Assembly: GCA_032173965.1 (NCBI GenBank)
Contig: JAVUNC010000005.1
Location: 2,108,001 to 2,172,000 of the forward strand
Direction of reading: 5' to 3'
Origin: Sitta carolinensis
Taxonomy: Eukaryota > Chordata > Aves > Passeriformes > Sittidae
Length of the DNA stretch: 64,000 nt
Below, piece by piece: positions 23,101 to 29,728 of this stretch. Within the stretch, counting starts at the first letter, position 1. The number at the start of each line of letters is the position of its first letter. Position numbers and translations under genes: made by a program. Below the pieces are notes generated by a model. It searched no databases. It saw only the letters and a program-made list of their open reading frames with translations, and was not told the DNA's origin.

Positions 23101-26100
23101 AAATGAGTTAGGTGAAGCAAGAAGTGATGATGACAGAGGTAGCTGGTGTAGCCTGAGCTGTGGTTCAGCCACACCAACCCCATGCCCATCTCCCAAGGCT
23201 TCCTCCTCCATCGTGTCCCCCACCTGCACACAGATGTGCCCAAGGAGCTGAGTCAGTGAATCCTGGGGAGCACCAGAAGCTGCTGCAGCGGGGGATACAA
23301 AAACCACAGCAGGGCCACTGGAACCCACTGGAATTGCTGTGTGACACCCGCTGGGGACACAGGGCAGTCCCTGGAGCAGGGACTCCCTCCCCGAGCAGGG
23401 TCGCGGTGCCCCCTCAGCCCGTGCAGCTGGCGGGGGTGGTTTGTTGACTCAAGTGCTGTTACCTCATTCGGGGATGTTGGTTTTAGGTCCCCGCCAGTGT
23501 GGGAACCGGATCCGAGCTGCTCGGCAGCGCCTGTCAACTCCGGCCAAGGAATGCGAGCGGCTCCGGCGGCGCAGGGGGAGCTGCCAGGGGCATCCCTGCC
23601 GGCCCGGCGGCCTCGCCCTGCCCCTCTCCAGCCCTGGAAAGGGACAATCCCTCCAGGCCACCCTCTGAAGGGCTTGAGGCACTGCTCACCACCTGCCACT
23701 GAAAAGTCTCAGCGAGGTTTTAGCCTCCCATCCCATTTCCCTCCCCACCCAAAAAAGGGTCTTCTTTTCCCCCCCATGGGGTGGTAGGGGAAGAGACAGA
23801 TTATTGAGAGTTGGGGAAAGCAGAGCCGCGGCAAAACCAGGGGAAGGAGGAAGCGGGAAGGCAGCAGAGGCTTTCCCTTCCTCTGCCAAGCAGAAAGTGC
23901 TGCGCAGACAGGGACTGGTAAATCACAGGACATTCCAAGCGTAGGAGCACAACCCAGCGTCCAGACGTGATAAAACCACCGCCGCCGCCGAGCTACAGCC
24001 CCGTCCTGTGGGGAACCAGCTTCCCAGGGAATGCTGCCCTCGGGCTGGGGCAGATTTCCCATCCCGCTCTTTTCCCAGGGATGCTACAGCCCCAGAGAGG
24101 GCCCCGGGGAAGCTCTGCCGGTGCAAAGCGAAAGGACAGGCAGGGGACAGTGGCTGTTCCCAGGGACAGCCAGAGCCTCACGATGCTGAGCTCACCCTCG
24201 CGCTGTGTCCGGGGCCAGCTTTCCGCCCCGGCAAGGGCATCCTGTCTCCGCTGCTGCTTCCCAAATATTTAGATAAGATGGGGTGAGATTAGGTGCGTCC
24301 CTGGGTCCGGCAGCCGCCACCCCTGCGGTGCAGCAAGCGGGTGCTGCCAGCCACCGCTGGTGCTGGGATGGGAAGGGTTGGGGTGATGGAGCAGGCAGGA
24401 GCAGAACCTTTCCCAGCCAGGCACCTCATTTCAGCAGGATTTTTCCACACAGGATCACCTGCACAGAAAAGATTTGTGCACACAGGAGCTGTATATACAG
24501 AATGTCTTATATAGGACCTGGGAGGGCCAGGTCTGTGCACAGAATCATGGGATGATTTAGATTGGAAATGCCTGCTAAGAACATTAAGTTCAACCATTAA
24601 CCAGTGTCCCCAAGTGTCACATCCACACGTCAGGATCTGTGCAGGCAGGAGGGTGATCCCATCCACCTTAGTGAGCTCCCAGATGCTACAAAACATTGAG
24701 CAAAAAACCTCAGGAACACTGCAGAGGGGGTGTGGGCTCCATCCACCCCTCTCCCATCTCTCCAGGGATGCTTCGGTTTGCCCAGAGAAGCTGTGGTTTC
24801 CCATGCCTGGATGTGCTGAAGGCCAGGTTGGTTGTTTGGAGCAACCTGGTCTGCAGAAGGTGTCCCTGCCCATGGCAGGGAGTGGAAGGAGATGATGTTT
24901 TGGGTCCCTTCAAACCCAAACCACTCCGTGATTCATTCCATGATTCTTTCCAAAAGCAAGACACACTCTCTTGCCCCTCCCTGCAGAGCTGTGGGGAAGC
25001 TTTAGGCAGGACAGGGCCCTGTGTTGGTGGGGACAGAGGGTGGAAAGGCTGGAGATGCCCGTGGGGGAACAGTGGGGCTGCACAGCCCTGCCCTGCTCCC
25101 GCTGTGGCCCCCTGGCCTCCCCAGCCCCCCCGCCCCACTTCCCTCAGGGACCTGCTATTCCTGGAACACTGAAAGCTGCGGCTCACAGATAAGGCTGGTG
25201 CAGGGCCCCGGTGAGGAACGGCAGCCAAGAGCTCGGCTTCTTGTAAAGAAACTACTTTTAAACTTTTCCTGTTCCCTGGGAGGGCCGGTGGCAGCTGGGC
25301 AGTGCACAGGCATGAGGGAAGATCACAGGATCCCTTTGGTTGGAAAAGACTTCTGAGATCACCGAGTCCAACCTCTGACCCAACAGCACCCTGTCCACCA
25401 AACCACGGCACGGAGCTGCACATCCACTCCTAAAGGGGTCATTCTATAAGGATGGGGCATCCTGCACCCCTGGCAATGGGGTGGGATGTTCTGGGCATCC
25501 CTGGGTGGGATGTGCTGACCCTCACTGTCATCACAGGAGGGCTGGAGGACTGCCAGCAAGAACAACTCCTTCTTTGAGAGCTTCTGCTCCACGGCCCAGC
25601 ACGCGTTCGACGCCAGCAGGGACTCGTGTAAGGTGATGCTGATGGCCTGCAAGCCCAGCTCCCACCACTGGGCCCTGCAGGTGGTCCTGCACCGTGAGTA
25701 TGATCCCACCCTCCTGCTGCACTGGGGAGGGTGGCACTGGCACAGGGGACCCCAGAGCTGCAGGCTTGGCAGAGCCCTCAGAGCTTGGCCAAAGGGCTCT
25801 GCTCCCATGGCTGCCCCATCCCAGTGGTTTGGGAGAGGCACAATGATCCCCGAAATTAGCTTTGCTCCCCAAGGAATGCACCAGATCCCTCTGCCATGCT
25901 GAGTCAAGGCACTGACCAGTCTCCAGGAGGAAGAATTCCTCCCAGGTGGTTAAAACTGGGTGCCCAGATCGAATCCTTCCCCAAAGACCGCAGAGAGGAG
26001 CTTCTTGCCCTTGTCAGAGCCCTGCTGGGATACCCAGCTCAGCGTGGGGGTGCCCAAACTTTGCTTTAGGACCAGGGTGCCTGGGAGATGGAGACATCCT

Positions 26101-29100
26101 ACTGCCCTAGCATGAGGGGGAGGAAAGCCTGAGCTCCAACATGCTCTTACTCATCATCAGAGCAGGGGTTGGGTGGGTGATCCAGACTCCACCTCCAACC
26201 ACAGGGGTGGCACCCAGGGACTCATCCTTGAGGAGCCAGGTACAGCCCCTCACTAGGCTTGCTTGTAAATCACCCACTGGAGATGGATGGTGGGGCCTGG
26301 GGCTCTGGGGCTGTCCCCCTTCCAGAAGAGATCCTGGCTCCTCATCTGGCTGTGAAGCACCTGCAAGGGTTGGCTTCATCCCCTCACATCTGCATCCACC
26401 TCCTCCAGAAACTGGGTCACCCCTCTGACCAGGGGATGGTGGCACAACCTGTCCCCCCCCACCCCTTGTGCTCAGCGAAGCCTTTCTCTTCCCCCAGTTC
26501 ACTTGGACTCTGAAGAAGTCCTCAAGGAGCTGAAGGAGAAGAAGGACAGGCTGGAGGAGGTAAGTGGGTCCCTGGGGCACAGGGATGCCCTGTCCCAATG
26601 GTGGGTGGCACAGGAGCCTGACCTGTCCCTTCTGTGCCAGTTTGGCATTGTCAACATCACCTCTGACAAAATGGTGGAGGACATGACCATCAACGACGAG
26701 TTCAGCACGCCCCTGATCATCACCATCATCACCCTGGCCGGCTCCCTGCTGCTCGTCGCGGCCATCTACGGCTGCCACCAGCGCTTCTCCCAAAAGAAGG
26801 ACCAGGTAAGGTGGCAGGAGGGTGGGGCAGGTGTCCCAAGACCTTTTCTATCCCAGAGGCATCTTCAGGAGATGAGGATCATCAGTGTTGCTGTCTCTGC
26901 TGCTGGAGACATCCTGGCTTGCCCAGCGGGCACGGCCCCGGGTCGTAATTTTGACAAGAAAGACTTTCTCAATCCAAAACCCCATTCCAAAAACAAGCTG
27001 TACCTCTCAAAAAAATTTCTTGAAATACTTTTACAAGTAGTGGAGCAGCTGGGTTGGGTGCCATGGAGCCCCAGGCTGTGTGCAGGGAAGAAGGAGGGCA
27101 TCAAGAGGAGGGACATCGACACCACAGGGCTCAGCCTTTGCAAGAGCTGGGCCAGGGCCAAATTTCAGAGCAGCAGCAGCAGGATTAAAGAAGAACCAAC
27201 AGAGAGAGAGAAAATAATGTGATTTTTATCTCAGGAATCAATCCTAGGTGATTTTAGCGTAGCATCCACCTGTAAGGACTGGCCATTCCCACACCCTGGG
27301 GCACCAAGGTTTGCACTGGTCCCAGCTGCTGCACCTGAGGATTTAGCTCTAGGACAGACAGAAACAGAAAAGGAAAATAATTATGAAATCAGATTATGCA
27401 ATCAGGGTAAACCACCCTCCCAGTGGAGAAGCAAACCTATCTCACTCCTTCTTCAAACCATTTTCCCCTGGACCAGCTCATTCTTTCTCAGCAATCCCAA
27501 CCTCTGCCCCATGGGAAAATGAGAGATAAAGCTTTAAATATTTACAATGCAAGGTAGGTGAACACAAGAGGGAGGGAAGAGCAAACCAATGCCCCTGTCA
27601 GACTTGTTTGTACTTACCAGGCTTGATTTTTTTGGGAAGAAACAGGGAAAGAGGTAAGACCTTAATAAATATTTGACCTGCACTGTGATCCCCTTGGAGC
27701 TTCCAGGGTTTCATCATCCCTTGCATGAAACCTCCCTGGCTGGGGTGAAAAACATCCCACCAGGGACAGATAACAGCAGAACATGTCCCATGTTGTTCAG
27801 AAAATGGGTAGAAATAGGGTATTTTTAGGGATGGGAACACGTGTGCCTAAAATAACCTTGTGCAGAGGAACAGGTACCAGTCCAAGTTGGATGTTCCAGA
27901 AGTAAATTCCCACCAGACACAGGGTAAAATAGCAAAACCAAAGCAAGGGATGCCACTTCTGAAAATCAAATACATTCCTCCTTCCTGGCTTTGTTTTTGG
28001 GTGGTTTCTTTTGTTCTCCTTTTATTTCATTTCCAAAAATGACTTGAAAGTTTATTTTTTTTTCCTATTTTATTTTTTTTTTCTCCAACCCTCCTCACCC
28101 CCCCACCCCCCACCTCCCTCCCTGTTGTTTTATCTTGGAAATACCCAGAACATCCACCCTGATGTCCCCGGGTTTGATGATGGACATGTGGCCCTGATCT
28201 TTAATGTGAGTTCCAACACAGGGATCGGAGGGGCGGGCGCCGCATCCGTAACACCCCCAGCTCTCACCTCTGGTGCTTGGTAGGGCCCAGGAGCTTTTAA
28301 CAGGACTAAAGCCCAGCTTTACAGCCCCTTTCCCCTCGCTGCATGGCTGGAGGGTGCCTTGCCATGGTGGGAGACCAGCGATCCCACAGGGAAGCAGCCC
28401 CTGGGAGAGCCCAGGTGTGTCCTCTGCTTTGGAGCATCCACGATCCCTGTCCTGCCACGAGTGACCCAGGACTCCCAGCAGCGCCTCTGCCAGCACCAAG
28501 CCCTGCGGTTTTGCTTCTCCATCCCTCTCCTTCTCCATGGATTCCCTCCCATGCCTGTCTCCTGACATTTACTAGGAGCGCTGTAATAGAGCAAGCTGTG
28601 AATCCAGGCAGGTTTTAACAGGGCTCCCCAAAAAGGGCTGAGCAAGGGCTGCAGTTCTCTGCTGAATCCCTCCAGGGAAGGATGGGGATGAAGGACCCAC
28701 CAAGAGCCCTGTGCTTCCCAAAAAGGGCTGAGCAAGGGCTGCAGTTCTCTGCTGAATCCCTCCAGGGAAGGATGGGGATGAAGGACCCACAAGAGCCCTG
28801 TGCTTCCAAAAAGGGCTGAGCAAGGCTGCAGTTCTCTGCTGAGTCCCTCAGGAAGGATGGGGGTGAAGGAGCCCAAGTGGATGCAAAATTAGGATGGGCT
28901 GGGGTTCTGCCATGGGATGAAGGGCAGAGTTGGAGCCAAAGCACATCACACCGAAGGACCAGGGTGATAAAGTTTCTGATTCCATCTTTCCCTGCCTGGT
29001 TTCCATTGAGAGTTCCAGAATGAGGAGGGATAAAGCTCAAGATCTGGCAGGTGAGAGCTGCCCCTGAGTAAAGGAGAGTAATAAAGCAAGTAAAATAGGA

Positions 29101-29669
29101 CAGGGGTGGAGAGAAAGGGGAGGGGAAGCACAGATTTGAGGTAGGGAGGCAGGAGTTGGGATGCAGTGATGCTCAACCTCTTCCCAAGGTCCTGGGTGGA
29201 ACAAACTACAGCTGGCAGCTGCTCCTGGAGATTTTCCACATATCTCTGACTGCTCTTTCCTCCTTGCCATCATCAGCAGAGTCTTCATCTTGCCAGCTCC
29301 ATGCTATCCCCTCGCTGCCCCCCGCCTCAACCTCAACACGAATCTCCATATGTATATATATAAATCTAGAGGGGGCAGCTGCCATGGCTGGCTGGGAGGT
29401 GACAGCCCTGAGGTGACACTCACAGCATGGCCGAGGTGTTGTTCAGTGGGGTTTATGGTTTTCTTTCCTCATAGCAGCGCCTGACCGAGGAGATGCAGAC
29501 CATGGAGAACGGCTACCACGACAACCCCACGCTGGAGGTGATGGAGACCTCCTCTGAGATGCAGGAGAAGAAGGTGAACCTCAATGGTGAGCTGGGGGAC
29601 AGCTGGATCGTTCCTCTGGACACCCTCATGAAGGAAGACCTGGAGGAAGAGGAGGATACGCATTTATAG
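16316..29669 (+). CDS. PODXL: Podocalyxin, exons 2-8 (5' end missing)
   Basis: Podocalyxin is a CD34-family type I sialomucin of podocytes, endothelium and haematopoietic progenitors. It keeps apical membranes apart by charge repulsion and links to actin through ezrin and NHERF. Seven exons join in phase (846, 164, 66, 157, 62, 165 and 195 nt, about 551 codons). In order they encode a Ser/Thr/Pro/Ala mucin stalk, a cysteine-containing globular domain, a stalk helix, one transmembrane segment and a 70-residue tail ending DTHL, the PDZ ligand. Human podocalyxin is 558 residues, so the length fits once a short signal-peptide exon is added. The tail and membrane segment match the family almost word for word, while the mucin region is recognisable only by composition and position. 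MKLN1 lies convergently downstream, as in human. Exon 1 is not visible and is inferred to lie upstream of the window. Confidence 0.95.
17162..19283 (+). other. PODXL: PODXL intron 2
   Basis: The intron runs from GTAACA to a CAG acceptor whose pyrimidine tract (TGTCTTCTTGTTTTTC) sits about 20 bases upstream. The exon 2 frame stays open for a further 206 bases into the intron, to a stop at 17368-17370. The intron holds an unused-looking strong acceptor at 18262 and a poly-A run near 19099. No CR1 copy is evident. Confidence 0.8.
18263..18400 (+). other. PODXL: Candidate alternative terminal exon of PODXL
   Basis: A long pyrimidine tract (from about 18229) ends in a CCACAG acceptor at 18262. 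Spliced to the phase-1 end of exon 2, the next codons read GLFSTEG and stop at 18283-18285. An AATAAA lies at 18360-18365. Such an exon would end the protein after the mucin stalk and give a secreted form. This is inference from splice-site and poly(A) signals. The end shown is approximate. Confidence 0.25.
19284..19447 (+). CDS. PODXL: PODXL exon 3, membrane-distal stalk
   Basis: This exon encodes 55 residues rich in Ser, Thr, Ala, Gln and Pro. They begin with an Asp codon split across the junction, then QSTHDVG, and end NISFPNE with an N-glycosylation site. I chose the CAG acceptor at 19281-19283 because it is the only well-placed AG that gives phase 1, as needed after exon 2. The neighbouring AGs at 19279 and 19288 would break the frame. 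The donor is AACGAG|GTAATG, phase 0. At 164 nt the exon is not symmetric, so skipping it would shift frame and stop within exon 4. It has one cysteine (EGCSSG). The weak acceptor makes the exact start the least certain boundary in the gene. Confidence 0.75.
19588..19640 (-). mobile_element. CR1 terminal fragment, reverse
   Basis: Reverse CR1 3' end reading 'agagtcacagactgtttggg' then 'ttggaaaggactttagaggt'. It directly abuts a sense-oriented CR1 piece, so two insertions or an inversion meet here. Confidence 0.75.
19668..19864 (+). mobile_element. CR1 retrotransposon fragment, second subfamily
   Basis: A sense-oriented segment typical of CR1 copies with the 'cagcctggagaaaaggaggc' and 'tcagggggaccttgtggctc' motifs, followed by 'tcttttcccaggaaacaaat'. 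The same segment recurs at 51310-51480, which supports the assignment. Confidence 0.75.
19939..20004 (+). CDS. PODXL: PODXL exon 4, start of cysteine-containing domain
   Basis: This exon encodes 22 residues beginning LICEDHV and ending KEPRSC. It matches the position and spacing of the human segment KCEDLETQ to NTLC, and both conserved cysteines of the family are present. The acceptor is TTTTCCAG and the donor TGT|GTGAGT. The exon is symmetric (phase 0 at both ends). It is too short to stand out as an open frame and was found by joining phases. Confidence 0.88.
20905..21140 (-). mobile_element. CR1 retrotransposon 3' fragment, reverse
   Basis: Reverse CR1 with 'gccatgggcagggacacctt', 'ccaccctggccttggacact', 'cagcttctctggacaacctg', 'tttctttctaatatctaatc' and 'gaaaactgttcccctttgtc'. 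It lacks its terminal ATTCTATG end. A further weak CR1-like piece may follow at 21146-21180. Confidence 0.9.
22909..23082. repeat. (GGAT)n tetranucleotide array with GGAC end
   Basis: About 160 bp of uninterrupted GGAT units, ending in four GGAC units (23065-23082) that introduce CpGs. Imperfect precursor units (22875-22908, GGATGGGTGGA) flank the 5' side. All three + frames read as WMDG-type repeats and the reverse strand as HPSI repeats. None is a gene. Confidence 0.97.
23390..24360. promoter_or_regulatory. CpG-rich segment within PODXL intron 4 (possible CpG island)
   Basis: By eye, CpG is dense here (about 20 in the first 250 bp, with G+C near two thirds), unlike the CpG-poor introns around it. 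Clusters include 'ctccggcggcgcaggg' near 23561 and 'ccaccgccgccgccgag' near 23977. No coding exon is recognised. It may be an internal promoter or enhancer, or merely GC-biased sequence. Confidence 0.45.
24538..24692 (-). mobile_element. CR1 retrotransposon fragment, reverse
   Basis: A reverse CR1 end beginning 'cagaatcatgggatgattta', then 'aagttcaaccattaaccagt' and 'tccccaagtgtcacatccac'. This is the subfamily that carries the 'atgtccccaagtgccacatc' segment. Confidence 0.8.
24765..24950 (+). mobile_element. CR1 retrotransposon 3' fragment
   Basis: A sense CR1 3' end with 'cccagagaagctgtggtttc', 'aaggccaggttggttgtttg', 'ggtgtccctgcccatggcag' and 'tcattccatgattctttcc'. It lies 70 bp from the reverse copy upstream, so the two are in diverging orientation. 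Confidence 0.9.
25316..25445 (-). mobile_element. CR1 retrotransposon fragment, reverse
   Basis: A reverse fragment: 'gatcacaggatccctttggt', 'tggaaaagacttctgagatc' and 'accgagtccaacctctgacc'. The remainder, 'caccaaaccacggcac', fits the CR1 segment that reads 'actaaaccatg...'. It ends about 90 bp before exon 5. Confidence 0.75.
25537..25693 (+). CDS. PODXL: PODXL exon 5, globular domain
   Basis: This exon encodes 52 residues from [13 protein letters not shown] to LQVVLH plus one base. It lines up with human GGASDEKLISLIC to TVVVKEITIH. The family cysteines are seen in SFCST and DSCKV. There is one additional cysteine, MACKP, which human lacks at that place. NNS is a possible N-glycan site. 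The acceptor is TCATCACAG and the donor CACC|GTGAGT, phase 1. The domain probably pairs the four family cysteines of exons 4 and 5. Confidence 0.93.
25694..26497 (+). other. PODXL: PODXL intron 5
   Basis: An 804-bp intron, GC-rich, with a GTGAGT donor and a strong CCTTTCTCTTCCCCCAG acceptor. No repeats or exon-like segments were noted. Confidence 0.88.
26498..26559 (+). CDS. PODXL: PODXL exon 6, juxtamembrane helix
   Basis: A 62-nt exon reading [21 protein letters not shown]. It is charged and helix-prone and equals human KLPAKDVYERLKDKWDELKE. It enters in phase 1 and leaves in phase 0 at GAG|GTAAGT. The exon is too short to stand out on its own, but both splice sites and the frame agree. 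Confidence 0.93.
26560..26640 (+). other. PODXL: PODXL intron 6, 81 nt, in frame and stop-free
   Basis: The intron between the juxtamembrane helix and transmembrane exons is only 81 nt, a multiple of three. It contains no stop in the coding frame, so retention would add 27 residues just outside the membrane. The donor is GTAAGT and the acceptor TTCTGTGCCAG. Confidence 0.9.
26641..26805 (+). CDS. PODXL: PODXL exon 7, transmembrane segment
   Basis: This exon encodes 55 residues: [11 protein letters not shown] (N-glycan site NIT), an acidic stretch, then a membrane span of about 22 residues from [12 protein letters not shown] to LLLVAAIYG. It closes with the basic juxtamembrane [11 protein letters not shown] that binds ezrin in the human protein (HQRLSQRKDQ there). 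The exon is symmetric in phase 0. The donor is GACCAG|GTAAGG. The frame remains open for 138 codons into intron 7. Confidence 0.97.
28149..28205 (+). other. PODXL: Candidate 57-nt cassette exon in PODXL cytoplasmic tail
   Basis: A long T- then C-rich tract and 'tgttttatcttggaaatacccag' precede this segment, and AAT|GTGAGT follows it. It is exactly 19 codons in the phase needed between exons 7 and 8, with no stop: [19 protein letters not shown]. Inclusion would insert 19 residues between KKDQ and QRLTEEM. There is no expression evidence, and I do not recognise this peptide. Confidence 0.35.
28621..28878. repeat. Three-copy 88-90-bp tandem repeat
   Basis: Three direct copies begin at about 28630, 28720 and 28808, each starting 'aaaaagggctgagcaagg' and containing 'gcagttctctgctga'. 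Periods are 90 and 88 bp. Copy 2 is nearly identical to copy 1, while copy 3 carries several single-base losses. Confidence 0.95.
29475..29669 (+). CDS. PODXL: PODXL exon 8, cytoplasmic tail and stop
   Basis: This exon encodes the final 64 residues, from [20 protein letters not shown] to EEEEDTHL and TAG. It is nearly identical to the human tail ([20 protein letters not shown], then [14 protein letters not shown]). The C-terminal DTHL is the PDZ ligand for NHERF1/2. Human has VVSLNGE where this protein has VNLNGE, so it is one residue shorter there. The acceptor was placed at CTCATAG|CAG because that restores the human QQR junction. Using the next AG would drop one Gln. Confidence 0.98.
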   Translation, partial: QRLTEEMQTMENGYHDNPTLEVMETSSEMQEKKVNLNGELGDSWIVPLDTLMKEDLEEEEDTHL

Positions 29670-29701
29670 GATGCAGAACTTGATCGAGAGAAAAACAACC
29701 A

Positions 29702-29728
29702 CCCCCCCCCCCCCAAAAAAAAAAAAAA
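29702..29728. repeat. C13-A14 homopolymer block after the PODXL stop
   Basis: Thirteen C followed by fourteen A, about 33 bases into the 3' UTR. A similar C-then-A block occurs at 50425-50451. Run lengths may be affected by sequencing error. Confidence 0.9.

Larger units (their letters stand above)
20005..25536 (+). other. PODXL: PODXL intron 4
   Basis: A 5.5-kb intron with a GTGAGT donor and a TCATCACAG acceptor. It contains several CR1 fragments in both orientations, the GGAT array, and a CpG-rich segment at about 23390-24360. No exon-like segment was recognised inside it. Confidence 0.85.
26806..29474 (+). other. PODXL: PODXL intron 7
   Basis: A 2.7-kb intron with a GTAAGG donor and a TTTCTTTCCTCATAG acceptor. 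It contains an open read-through frame to 27222, a T/C-rich tract (28045-28135), a candidate cassette exon, and the 88-90-bp minisatellite at 28621-28878. Confidence 0.88.

Noticed and set aside
22812..23328. WMDG and HPSI repeat proteins across the GGAT array
   Set aside because: These are microsatellite artefacts. The frames extend only trivially beyond the array, and all three frames are open.
24710..25423. 237-codon reverse open frame
   Set aside because: It overlaps three CR1 fragments and contains translated CR1 UTR (for example PCHGQGHL), so it is not a gene.
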